Assembly (NCBI RefSeq): GCF_900100705.1
Contig: NZ_FNCH01000005.1
Coordinates: forward strand, 216,308 to 280,307
DNA length: 64,000 nt
Origin: Pedobacter terrae
Lineage (GTDB): Bacteria > Bacteroidota > Bacteroidia > Sphingobacteriales > Sphingobacteriaceae
Direction of reading: 5' to 3'
Numbering within the stretch: the first letter of the stretch is position 1; every line of letters begins with the position of its first letter. The notes beneath the pieces are model-generated. The model was not told the DNA's origin and searched no databases. It saw only the letters and a program-made list of their open reading frames with translations. Below are positions 1 through 8,730 of the stretch, piece after piece. The position numbers and the translations under genes were made by a program.

Positions 1-1408
1 TTACAACCGTAAAGATCATAATCAATCGTTAAACAGAATGGTAAATATCGGCGCTTTCAGGGATGTAAGGGCTGAATTTTTACCAGTTGATAGTTTTAAA
101 AATAATGAGTTAGACCTAAATATTTACCTTACCCCATTAAAGAAAAACTCTTTAAGCTTTTCGGTTACAGGTACAAGTAAATCGAACAATTTTGTGGGAT
201 CAGAAGTAAAAGTTACCCAAACCACCAGAAATCTGTTCAGAGGTGCCGAGCAATTAGATGTTAGTGTTAGCGGTGGTTTCGAAACACAGGTTAGGGGAAC
301 GTCTTTAGGCCGCAACTCCTTATCATTTACAGCTGAAGGAAAACTAACCTTCCCAAGGTTTATTGTACCATTTTACAAGCCTAACAGTACAACTGCCTTT
401 ATCCCAAAAACTATTGCATCGCTTTCTTATCAGATGCTTAACCGTGGGTCAGAATACACCTTACATGCCATAAAAGGTGAATATGGCTACAATTTTAAGG
501 AAAACCAGTACAAAGAGCATAACTTCAACCCCATCTCAGTGAGTTATATTTCAACAGGTTTTCCAGATTCTAATAGAAGGGATAGCTTATTTAGAGTAAA
601 TCCATTGTTAAGAAGCACTCTTGAAAACCAATTCATTATTGGTAGTAATTACAACTTTACCTATACCAACCAGATGGAAACCAATCGACGTAACAATGTT
701 TATTTTTACGGTGGTTTAGAAACTGGTGGTAATGTTTGGGGATTATTTACACCAACAAACGATAAAGGACAAAAAACTTTATTTAATACACCATTAACTC
801 AATTTATCCGGGCAGAGGCCGATTTAAGAGATTATTATAAAATTAACCGCAACCTGATCTGGGCAAACCGATTAAATTTGGGTTATGGTTACGCTTATGG
901 CAATAGTACATCATTACCATTTGTAAGACAGTTTTTTGCTGGTGGTAGTAACGATATCAGGGCCTTTCCGGCACGTACCTTAGGTCCGGGTACGTATAAA
1001 GTTCCTGATAACGCAATTTTTGCCGATCAGGGTGGTGATATCAAGTTAATGCTTAATTCAGAACTTCGGTTTAAGCTTGTGAGTGTGCTTTACGGCGCCT
1101 TGTTTGTAGATGCCGGAAATATCTGGCTCAGGAAAGAAGATCTTGGAGAGCCAGGTAAGCCAGAAACGGCCAGACTGGGATCAGGCTTTAAATTAAAAAA
1201 TGCTTTTAATGAATTAGCGGTAGGTACAGGCGCCGGTTTACGTGTAGATGCAACAATCTTTGTAGTGCGTTTAGATGTGGCCTTCCCGGTGCGCAAACCG
1301 TATCTGCCTGAAGGACAAAGATGGGTATTTGATGATATTGCCTTTGGCAACAAAGATTGGCGCAGACAGAATTTAATTTTTAACATAGGCATAGGCTATC
1401 CGTTTTAA
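1..1408 (+). CDS. BamA/TamA-family outer-membrane protein, TamL-like (5' end outside window)
   Basis: Partial gene: the frame is open to the left edge (first complete codon at base 2), leaving about 468 C-terminal residues. They read as alternating polar/hydrophobic strands of a 16-strand Omp85-type barrel. The conserved GGSNDIRAFPARTLGPG segment at bases 941-991 corresponds to the barrel motif of surface-antigen (D15) proteins, and the chain ends in GIGYPF, whose final Phe is the usual outer-membrane sorting signal. Family knowledge: such proteins insert or translocate outer-membrane proteins; Bacteroidota carry a lipoprotein version, TamL. The POTRA domains and any lipobox would lie upstream of the window, so BamA versus TamL cannot be decided here. 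The yihY-like gene follows after 7 bases, so the two are probably co-transcribed. Confidence 0.85.
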   Translation, partial: YNRKDHNQSLNRMVNIGAFRDVRAEFLPVDSFKNNELDLNIYLTPLKKNSLSFSVTGTSKSNNFVGSEVKVTQTTRNLFRGAEQLDVSVSGGFETQVRGTSLGRNSLSFTAEGKLTFPRFIVPFYKPNSTTAFIPKTIASLSYQMLNRGSEYTLHAIKGEYGYNFKENQYKEHNFNPISVSYISTGFPDSNRRDSLFRVNPLLRSTLENQFIIGSNYNFTYTNQMETNRRNNVYFYGGLETGGNVWGLFTPTNDKGQKTLFNTPLTQFIRAEADLRDYYKINRNLIWANRLNLGYGYAYGNSTSLPFVRQFFAGGSNDIRAFPARTLGPGTYKVPDNAIFADQGGDIKLMLNSELRFKLVSVLYGALFVDAGNIWLRKEDLGEPGKPETARLGSGFKLKNAFNELAVGTGAGLRVDATIFVVRLDVAFPVRKPYLPEGQRWVFDDIAFGNKDWRRQNLIFNIGIGYPF

Positions 1409-1415
1409 TTTTCCG

Positions 1416-2438
1416 ATGAAAGTAATCAACAAGATCAAAAATTTCTTTATAGCACTTTATCACCTTTTTATTGCTGCCGGAAAAGGTTTTGTAGAAGATC
1501 GGGTAACTAAATTAAGTGCTTCACTTGCCTATTACACCATTTTTTCGCTTACGCCACTAATTATTATCCTACTTTCGGCAGCCACTTTATTTTTTGGCGA
1601 CGCAAGAAACCAAAAAACAAGAGTTCAGTTCTATGGTCAGGTTACCGAAATGGTTGGCAAAGATGCAGCCGCACAAATTCAGGGTTTTGTAGAACATGCC
1701 AATAAATCGGGGCAATCTACCATTGGTTTAATCATCGGTATAGGTACACTGATCATCGGATCTACGGCCATTTTTATCGAAATACAAGACAGCATCAACA
1801 TGATCTGGAAAGTTAAGGCAGTACCTAAAAAAGGCTGGCTAAAAATGCTTTCTAACCGGTTATTGTCTTTTTCTTTAATTGTATCCATGGGCTTTTTATT
1901 GCTGGTATCGCTGGTGGTTAATAGTATAGTGGTGGGTTTGGGTTCCAAATTGGGCAACTTGCTTTCACAAAGTGAAATAGATGAAGTTATTCCGGTTGCA
2001 AATGACACCATGGCCTTATTGATTTATATTTTGAATAATGTAATTACCCTGGCTGCAGTAACGGCCGTTTTTGCGGTTATTTTTAAGGTCTTGCCCGATG
2101 TGATCATCCGTTGGAAATCTGCCATCATCGGTGCTTTATTTACGGCTATCCTCTTCAGTTTAGGTAAATACCTGATTGGGATTTATATCGAAAAAGGCAA
2201 TCCAGGTTCTGCCTTTGGTGCTGCCAGTTCCATCATCGTTATTTTATTGTGGATTTATTATACCTCGATTATCCTCTACTTCGGTGCTGAATTTACACAA
2301 GCCTATGCCGAAAAATATGATAATGGCATCGTCCCTAGTAAATATGCCGTATTTACAAAAATCACCATTGTAGAAAAAAAGGTAGATGTATTGCCTCCTC
2401 AGCATCCGGAGAATACGGTAAATGCACCTAAAGAATAA
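1416..2438 (+). CDS. YihY/BrkB-family inner-membrane protein, copy 1
   Basis: The 340-residue protein has about six hydrophobic segments and the family signatures LSASLAYYTIFSLTPL (about residues 33-48) and YYTSIILYFGAEFTQAYA near the C-terminus. The YihY/BrkB family (historically misnamed ribonuclease BN) consists of polytopic membrane proteins of unsettled function, with transport or envelope roles proposed. It starts 7 bases after the Omp85-like gene, suggesting one transcript. A paralogue of similar length lies on the minus strand at 30471-31439. The C-terminal cytosolic tail (about 35 residues) is not conserved between the two copies. The family call is firm; a specific function cannot be given. 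Confidence 0.9.
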   Translation: MKVINKIKNFFIALYHLFIAAGKGFVEDRVTKLSASLAYYTIFSLTPLIIILLSAATLFFGDARNQKTRVQFYGQVTEMVGKDAAAQIQGFVEHANKSGQSTIGLIIGIGTLIIGSTAIFIEIQDSINMIWKVKAVPKKGWLKMLSNRLLSFSLIVSMGFLLLVSLVVNSIVVGLGSKLGNLLSQSEIDEVIPVANDTMALLIYILNNVITLAAVTAVFAVIFKVLPDVIIRWKSAIIGALFTAILFSLGKYLIGIYIEKGNPGSAFGAASSIIVILLWIYYTSIILYFGAEFTQAYAEKYDNGIVPSKYAVFTKITIVEKKVDVLPPQHPENTVNAPKE

Positions 2439-2451
2439 TTACCAGCATAGT

Positions 2452-2476
2452 CGTCATCCTGAACTTGTTTCAGGAT
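2452..2476. repeat. CGTCAT-type palindromic repeat (REP-like)
   Basis: The stem ATCCTGAA/TTCAGGAT encloses CTTGT and is preceded by CGTC. The related element at 15582-15643 has ATTCTGAA/TTCAGAAT, so a C-G pair is exchanged for T-A with pairing kept. Other relatives lie at 6758-6780, 35424-35522 and 35767-35865. It may also act as a terminator for the upstream YihY gene, since a run of A/T follows. Confidence 0.6.
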
Positions 2477-2645
2477 CTTTAAAAAAAACGGTTATCGCTA
2501 TCAAATGCAGTTCTCAAAAAAGCTAAATAATTGATTAATAAAAACCTAAAAGATCTCTCCCCGCCTGTTCGCACAGTCGCTCCATTCGGTCGAGATGATG
2601 TTTTTTTATTAGAATTATTCAATGGATAGCGGAGCCATTAACTAA

Positions 2646-2682
2646 AGGAAGTCAAGTTTTTTTAAAAAAAACTTGACTTCCT
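2646..2682. repeat. 37-base near-perfect A/T-centred palindrome, possible bidirectional terminator
   Basis: AGGAAGTCAAGT (2646-2657) pairs with ACTTGACTTCCT (2671-2682); the centre is six T followed by seven A, so the pairing runs almost to the middle. It lies between convergent genes (yihY copy 1 and parE), which suits a bidirectional terminator. It is 208 bases from one stop codon and 262 from the other, which is far for that role. Confidence 0.45.
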
Positions 2683-2943
2683 GCATCTTATCATTAATTT
2701 ATTTGTATAAAATCAATTAATGACAGATAAATTTTATTAGTTAATATTCCTCAAGATATCATCATTCCCAACTTGATCCAATAACCACCGGATGGGAACC
2801 CCGAAGTGCTTATGAATGCCACTGATAAAAGCAAACCCTTATGAATAATCTTGATACAATCGCTTTAAGATTCCCGCATTCGCGAGAATGACGACCGCAC
2901 TAGTGGAGTCTGTCAATGGTAACGTAGCCGAAAGATCTTTCGC

Positions 2944-4815
2944 TTAAGCCACTTCTTCTGTAATCACTTTAGGTTCTTCGGTTACCTCATCCTTCTCTAT
3001 CCTCAGATTACGAATAATATGCTGCTGCCTGTCTGGCGTGTTTTTTCCCATATAATATTCTAACAGGCTTTTAATGGTTTGATCTTTTAAAATAACAGGA
3101 TCTAATCTGATGTCTTTTCCAATAAACAAACCGAATTCATCCGGAGAAATTTCACCCAGTCCTTTAAATCGGGTTATTTCTGGTTTATTGCCCAGTTTTG
3201 CAATGGCGTTTTTGCGTTCTTCATCACTGTAACAATAAATGGTCTCTTTTTTATTCCGAACCCTGAAAAGCGGTGTCTGCAAAATATAAACATGACCTGC
3301 TTTTACCAGATCAGGGAAAAATTGCAGGAAAAAAGTCATCATGAGCAAACGGATGTGCATGCCATCCACGTCGGCATCAGTAGCAATCACGATATTGTTA
3401 TAATGCAAGCCATCCAAACCATCTTCAATATTTAAAGCGTGCTGTAGCAGGTTAAATTCTTCATTTTCGTACACCACCTTTTTGGTCAGCTCGTAACAGT
3501 TAAGCGGTTTCCCTTTCAAACTAAATACCGCCTGGGTATCTACATCTCGCGATTTGGTAATCGAACCCGATGCCGAATCACCTTCTGTAATAAACAAGGT
3601 GGTTTCATATCGTTTCTCGTGCGTAGTATTAAAATGAACCTTACAATCGCGCAATTTTTTATTGTGTAAAGAGGCTTTTTTAGCCCTGTCGTTGGCTAGT
3701 TTTTTAATGCCTGCAATATCCTTACGCTCCCGCTCCGATTGCATAATCCTTTTTAACAAGGCATCGGCAACATCAGGGTTTTTGTGCAGATAATCATCCA
3801 GTTCTTTTTTAACAAAATCGTTAATGAAAGTAGCTACAGATGGTCCTTCCGGCCCCATATTCTGCGAACCCAGTTTAGTTTTGGTCTGCGATTCGAAAAC
3901 AGGTTCCTGTACACGTACAGAAATGGCTGCAATAATGGATGAACGCACATCAGCAGCATCAAACTCCTTTTTGAAAAACTCGCGAATAGTTTTCACCACC
4001 GCTGCTCTAAAAGCTGCCTGATGGGTTCCACCTTGGGTAGTATGCTGGCCATTCACGAAAGAGTGGTAATCCTCACCATATTGCTGCCCATGGGTCATGG
4101 CAATTTCGATATCAGGTCCAATCATGTGGATAATCGGATATCTGATTTCCTCGGGTTTATTAAATTTAGAAAGCAGGTCGTAAAGGCCTCTTTCTGAAAA
4201 ATATTTCTGGTTATTAAAATTTATCGTTAAACCTGTATTTAAGAAAACATAGTTCCAAACCATGCTTTCCACAAAATCTGGTATATAATGATAATTCCTG
4301 AAAATCGTTTCGTCTGGATAAAAAGTAATGGCGGTGCCGTTACGTTGCGTGGTATCGATTACTGGATTTTCGGTTACAATCTCACCTTTAGAAAACTCTA
4401 CTTTTTTAGTTTTTCCATCGCGGTACGATTGAACGGTAAAACTGGTCGACAATGCATTTACTGCTTTTGTACCTACACCATTTAAACCTACCGATTTCTG
4501 GAAAGCATTGCTATCATATTTACCACCGGTATTGATTTTGCTTACACAATCAATTACTTTGCCCAATGGAATACCCCGGCCATAATCGCGAACATTTACT
4601 TTTTGCTCAGATAGTGTAATTTCGATGGTTTTTCCGGTCCCCATTACAAACTCATCGATAGAGTTATCTACAATTTCCTTTAACAAAACATAAATACCAT
4701 CATCCTGTGCAGAGCCATCACCAAGTTTACCGATATACATACCCGGGCGTAACCTGATGTGCTCTTTCCAATCCAATGAGCGTATACTGTCGTCGTTATA
4801 AATTACTTCTGCCAT
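2944..4815 (-). CDS. parE: DNA topoisomerase IV subunit B
   Basis: ATPase subunit of type IIA topoisomerase, which decatenates daughter chromosomes together with ParC. The 623 residues show the GHKL ATPase fold in order: EIVDNSID (about 47-54), DYGRGIP (77-83) and [11 protein letters not shown] (110-120), then the transducer domain. The TOPRIM domain has TEGDSASGS and the acidic [12 protein letters not shown] motif, which bind Mg2+ at the cleavage site. The length fits ParE of Bacteroidota; GyrB proteins there are usually longer and read slightly differently after TOPRIM, so ParE is preferred. parC is not in the window. The [20 protein letters not shown] start is typical of the family. It is convergent with yihY copy 1 and divergent from the APC permease. 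Confidence 0.9.
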   Translation of the reverse strand: MAEVIYNDDSIRSLDWKEHIRLRPGMYIGKLGDGSAQDDGIYVLLKEIVDNSIDEFVMGTGKTIEITLSEQKVNVRDYGRGIPLGKVIDCVSKINTGGKYDSNAFQKSVGLNGVGTKAVNALSTSFTVQSYRDGKTKKVEFSKGEIVTENPVIDTTQRNGTAITFYPDETIFRNYHYIPDFVESMVWNYVFLNTGLTINFNNQKYFSERGLYDLLSKFNKPEEIRYPIIHMIGPDIEIAMTHGQQYGEDYHSFVNGQHTTQGGTHQAAFRAAVVKTIREFFKKEFDAADVRSSIIAAISVRVQEPVFESQTKTKLGSQNMGPEGPSVATFINDFVKKELDDYLHKNPDVADALLKRIMQSERERKDIAGIKKLANDRAKKASLHNKKLRDCKVHFNTTHEKRYETTLFITEGDSASGSITKSRDVDTQAVFSLKGKPLNCYELTKKVVYENEEFNLLQHALNIEDGLDGLHYNNIVIATDADVDGMHIRLLMMTFFLQFFPDLVKAGHVYILQTPLFRVRNKKETIYCYSDEERKNAIAKLGNKPEITRFKGLGEISPDEFGLFIGKDIRLDPVILKDQTIKSLLEYYMGKNTPDRQQHIIRNLRIEKDEVTEEPKVITEEVA

Positions 4816-5337
4816 AATGTGTTCATCTGTTCTTCAATGAAAAACCCTGCATTTTTTTTGATTTGCAAAGTGATGAAGAATTTGTAGAAATAACCCTGAT
4901 GATTGAAATAAAAATATTTTCAAATAAGTTCCTCAGAATTATTATACAATAATAGATTTATTCTGTGAGGCAAACAAAAGAAAATTTCAACATAAGGATG
5001 GAAGAAGTATATTCTCGTTCAATAGTTCATTCGTTATTCGTTAAATAGTTGGTTGATCGCTTAATGATTGACATTTCATGTTTTGACGGTCAATAGTAAG
5101 AAGGTTGATCATTTATGTTTTTATATATTCAATTGGTTATTAACCATGAACCAATAAACAAATCACATCGAAAATATTTCAGCTTTAAAACATGCTGGCA
5201 TTTCGCAATGATGCCTGGGAAAACTGTCCGTTCACTAACGCACTAATGACCAGTGAATCAAAAAACCATAAACCATCATTCATCTACATCTTTACATAAT
5301 TTCCCTATCTTCATCCTTTTATTTAATATCCTTATTA
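4816..5337. other. Divergent intergenic region, no clear features
   Basis: This A/T-rich stretch must hold the parE promoter (minus strand) and the permease promoter (plus strand). I see no gene, no strong hairpin and no clear TAnnTTTG box close to either start. Confidence 0.4.
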
Positions 5338-6681
5338 ATGCAACCGAAAAAACAGCTTTCGCTATTCGATTTATCCATGATTGTGGTGAGTTTAGTTATT
5401 GGAATGGGTGTTTTCCGTACACCTGTAAATGTAGCTGCGAAAGCTCAAATTCCCGAATTGTTTTACCTGGCCTGGTTTATCGGCGGTTTTGTAGCTTTTT
5501 GCGGGGCATTAACTTATGCCGAAATCGGATCTCGCTTTCCGGTAACCGGCGGCTATTACAAAATCTTCTCGGTGGCTTACCATCCTTCCATTGCCTTTGC
5601 CATTAACTGCATTGTGATTATTTCAAGCGCGGCATCTGTAGCGGCGATATCTATTATTGGAGCAGAGTACCTGAGCAAGATTATTTTGCCACCAGCTATA
5701 CAAACCGAAACGTCAAGGGTGGCTATAGCCATCACTACTATTCTGGTATTCTATTTAATTAATTTGCTAGGTTTAAAAGCAAGTGCAAAAACGCAAAATA
5801 TATTAACGGTAATTAAAATCGGGATGATTTTAACGTTGATCTGTGCGGTATTTTTTGGCGGACAAACAGAAAGTGTTACGCCCGTTTTTAAAACAGCCCC
5901 GGGTGCTTTACCAACCTGGTCTGATTATGGAAAAGCTTTAGGCCTATGTTTAATTGCTGTTTCATTTTCTTACGCAGGTTATGCACAAACCATAAACTTT
6001 GGTGGCGAAGTTAAAGAAGCCAAAAAAGTAATTCCACGTTCCATTATTATTGGTTTAACCATTATTGTGATTCTCTACCTTGTCATCAATTATGTTTATG
6101 TAAAGGTAATTGGTTTCGAAGAGTTAAAATCGGCAGAAAGTATAGCGGCGATATTAGCTTCAAAAATATTTGGCCCGGCAGGATTTAGTGCACTTTCTGT
6201 CATCATATTTTTCTCGGTAATGGGTTATGTAAATGTAAACCTGTTGAGCAACCCAAGGGCCATGTTTGCCATGGGCGAAGAAGGTGCCCTGCCAAAAATA
6301 TTTAGCAGGATGAATAAAAAAACAGGAGTAATTTCCATTAGCTTAACAGCTTTTACCTTGGTTGCGGTAGTAATTATTTTCTATGCCAAAACCTTCGATA
6401 AAATTTTAAACTATACCATTTTCCTGGAAAGCATTAGTATGGCCAGTTCGGCAGCCACAATTTTTATTCTTCGAAAAAGAACAGCGCATCTTGATAAAAA
6501 AAACATCTATACTGTTCCTTTATATCCTATATTGCCTATCATATTTATTGCTGCTTATACTTTTGTTGCCTTCAGCATTTACGCTGATGATCAAAATGCA
6601 GCACTTAATGGTTTATACATTTTTGCTGGCTTTCTGGCGATTTATTTTGTGAGCAGCTGGTTTAAGAAAAAAAAGTTTTAA
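5338..6681 (+). CDS. APC-superfamily amino-acid permease
   Basis: Secondary transporter of the amino acid-polyamine-organocation superfamily, probably moving an amino acid across the inner membrane. The 447 residues contain about 12 hydrophobic segments. The first helix carries IGMGVFRTPVNVA, matching the unwound G-x-G substrate-binding break (typically IGSGIF) of LAT/APC transporters, and ALTYAEIGSRFPVTGGYY matches the conserved second-third helix region. NPRAMFAMGEEGALPKIFSRMNKKTG is the usual cytosolic loop after TM8. The substrate cannot be read from the sequence. It stands alone between parE and the GPH symporter. The ATG start at 5338 gives a normal short positively charged N-terminus. 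Confidence 0.85.
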   Translation: MQPKKQLSLFDLSMIVVSLVIGMGVFRTPVNVAAKAQIPELFYLAWFIGGFVAFCGALTYAEIGSRFPVTGGYYKIFSVAYHPSIAFAINCIVIISSAASVAAISIIGAEYLSKIILPPAIQTETSRVAIAITTILVFYLINLLGLKASAKTQNILTVIKIGMILTLICAVFFGGQTESVTPVFKTAPGALPTWSDYGKALGLCLIAVSFSYAGYAQTINFGGEVKEAKKVIPRSIIIGLTIIVILYLVINYVYVKVIGFEELKSAESIAAILASKIFGPAGFSALSVIIFFSVMGYVNVNLLSNPRAMFAMGEEGALPKIFSRMNKKTGVISISLTAFTLVAVVIIFYAKTFDKILNYTIFLESISMASSAATIFILRKRTAHLDKKNIYTVPLYPILPIIFIAAYTFVAFSIYADDQNAALNGLYIFAGFLAIYFVSSWFKKKKF

Positions 6682-6757
6682 TATTTTGACTTGAAAAGCA
6701 GTTACATTGCTGGTCGGTTTCGATAGTCCCGCCATACGCTACAATCTTTTTGTCATT

Positions 6758-6780
6758 GTCATCCTGAGCCTGTCGAAGGA
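6758..6780. repeat. Fragment of the CGTCAT-type repeat
   Basis: GTCATCCTGAGCCTGTCGAA, followed by GGA, matches one arm of the dispersed palindromic repeat. The rest of the 278-base gap between the permease and the symporter shows nothing recognisable. Confidence 0.45.
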
Positions 6781-6959
6781 GCTACAAAAAGTATTTCTGC
6801 TACTGTCGGGTTTAAGATAGAAAGGCAGACCTAAGTAAAATAAACCTGATTGGAATGAACATGAAGCGCAACGAAATAAAATGGAAAGCAGGACTGATCT
6901 GACCTATAAACACAGAAACCCGCTTTTCAAAAAATAAAGATTTTAATTTTAAAATTTTA

Positions 6960-8294
6960 ATGAACAAAACACTCTCCTTAAAACAAGAAATTGCTTACGC
7001 TGCCGGTATGATTGGCTGGAGCACGATGACCAACATTATCATCGTCATGCTTCCCTATTTCTACCTTCCCCCAAGTAACGCTGGCTTACCACCTTTGGTA
7101 CCACAGCTTGTTTTATTGGGTGCCTTTAACATCCTTTCTATCATTGCTGCCTCGGGCAGGTTGGTAGATGCCATTTACGATCCTTTCATCGCCTCAAGAA
7201 GCGATGCAAGCACCAATAAAAACGGCCGCAGAATGCCTTTTATGAAATGGGCTATTGTACCGGCCATGATTTTCTGCGGACTGGTTTTTTATCCCATCCA
7301 AAAAACAGAAAGCTTGCATAACGCCTGGTGGCTCACCATTACCCTTTGTTTGTTTTTTATATCGGTTACCACCTATATTATTCCCTACAATGCTTTACTG
7401 GCCGAAGTAACCAATACACCGAGACAAAAAGTTAAACTATCCAGTTACCAGCAGGTAGGCTTCGTTATCGGCATTATTTTATCGGCCTGTACCAACAACT
7501 TTGCCGATCTGGTTGAGGCTAATTTTCATTTGGATAACCGCAGCGAAGCCATTCAGGCGGCTATATGGGGTTTGTGTATCCTATCCGGATTGGTGATGTT
7601 ATTACCGGTTTTTTTCATCAACGAAAAAGAATTTACGGTAGCCAAACCTACGCACGTTCCGTTATGGCCGGCTATAAAAAACACATTTAAAAACAGTAAT
7701 TTTAAATACTACCTGATATCTGATTTTGCCTTTTATACTGCACTAAGTATTATATCAAGTGGTTTATTATTCTTTTGTACGGTTTTATTGGGTTTGCCAG
7801 AATCAGAAGGTGGCAAATTTATGGGTGCGATGGTAATAGCTTCCTTGTTATTTTATCCACTGGTAAATTTTGGTTCTGTTAAAATTGGTAAAAAGCCTTT
7901 CGTATTGCTTGCCTTTGGCGTTTTGTGCTTAATTTTCGTTACTATTTTCTTTTTAGGTAAACTACCAATTGGGCCATATACACAAATATATATTCTGGTA
8001 TTATCAGCCTCTTTTCCATTGGCAGCACTTGGCATTTTACCTACTGCGATTTTAGCCGATATTGCCCAAAAAGACACTTTAAAAACAGGCGAAAACCACG
8101 AAGGTATGTTCTTCGCTGTAAAATATCTTTTTGTAAAACTTGGTCAAACCCTGGGGATTGCCATTTTCGCTATGCTTACCATTTATGGTAAAGATCCGGG
8201 TAATGATTATGGATTAAGGTTAAATGGTGTGGTAGGTTTCGGGCTTTGCTTAATAGCGCTGTTGTTTTTCAGCAGATTTAAAGAGGAGAAATAA
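6960..8294 (+). CDS. GPH-family (MelB-like) sugar:cation symporter
   Basis: Major-facilitator protein of 444 residues with about 12 hydrophobic segments. It begins with KQEIAYAAGMIGWSTMTNII, the N-terminal helix pattern of the glycoside-pentoside-hexuronide family. The loop after TM2 reads GRLVDAIYDPFIASRSDAST followed by NKNGRRMPFMKW, matching the D-P..G...D(R)...GRRRP signature of MelB-type transporters. Family knowledge: these carriers couple sugar or glycoside uptake to Na+ or H+. The Na+-ligand Asp residues appear retained (D in LVDAIYDP). It may take up a sugar from the SusCD pair downstream, but it is convergent with that pair, so this is only inference. Confidence 0.85.
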   Translation: MNKTLSLKQEIAYAAGMIGWSTMTNIIIVMLPYFYLPPSNAGLPPLVPQLVLLGAFNILSIIAASGRLVDAIYDPFIASRSDASTNKNGRRMPFMKWAIVPAMIFCGLVFYPIQKTESLHNAWWLTITLCLFFISVTTYIIPYNALLAEVTNTPRQKVKLSSYQQVGFVIGIILSACTNNFADLVEANFHLDNRSEAIQAAIWGLCILSGLVMLLPVFFINEKEFTVAKPTHVPLWPAIKNTFKNSNFKYYLISDFAFYTALSIISSGLLFFCTVLLGLPESEGGKFMGAMVIASLLFYPLVNFGSVKIGKKPFVLLAFGVLCLIFVTIFFLGKLPIGPYTQIYILVLSASFPLAALGILPTAILADIAQKDTLKTGENHEGMFFAVKYLFVKLGQTLGIAIFAMLTIYGKDPGNDYGLRLNGVVGFGLCLIALLFFSRFKEEK

Positions 8295-8730
8295 TTTTAA
8301 GAAAAGCAAAGACCCCTCTTTAGAATATCCAGATTTTTATGAAAAGCAATTTCTGTGCATCTTGGGTCACTGTAGTACCCGCCCTTAGTTAAATCCCGAT
8401 AAGGTAACCTTCTGAGTTAAACGCTCGCTATTCGGGATAATGCTGTCGGTCGCCTGCCTGCAACGCCCAGGGGTTTATTTTACTCATCGCAGTAGCCATA
8501 TTTCAAACGCCTAAAAACTGCTTCTAAGCAAGATGTTTTTTCCAATCGGCAGAGACTGGGAATGAGCGGCAGAAGGATAATTACCTATTATCAAAAAGAT
8601 AGCTTCACAACTATACAAGTTCCTTCTAAAGTTTAAAATAACAAAATCAAGGCTTAAAAACAGGTAAAAAAACATCAACGGAGCAATGTTGATGTTCATC
8701 GCTCCGCTAATGTTTCCATTTATAATTAGC
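8295..8730. other. Intergenic region between convergent symporter and susD
   Basis: No gene is supported. A 7-bp inverted repeat ATCCCGA/TCGGGAT spans about 8392-8439. The susD terminator occupies 8664-8696. Low-complexity reading frames in this stretch have no family resemblance. Confidence 0.5.
8664..8696 (-). terminator. Rho-independent terminator of the first susCD pair
   Basis: On the minus strand AACATCAAC and GTTGATGTT form a 9-bp stem around an 8-base loop, followed directly by a T run (A run at 8665-8670 on the plus strand). It lies 35 bases past the susD stop codon. Confidence 0.75.

Larger units (their letters stand above)
2439..2943. other. Intergenic region with degenerate repeats, between convergent genes
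   Basis: I see no gene here. The region opens with a CGTCAT-type palindromic repeat (2452-2476) and contains degraded copies of the same family (CGCTCCATTCGGTCGAGATGA near 2578-2598 and CGAGAATGACGACC near 2882). It also holds a long A/T-centred palindrome at 2646-2682. Such debris is typical of convergent intergenic space. Confidence 0.6.

Noticed and set aside
8511..8699. Small hydrophobic minus-strand frame downstream of susD
   Set aside because: It overlaps the susD terminator and part of it is low-complexity; there is no start signal or relative.
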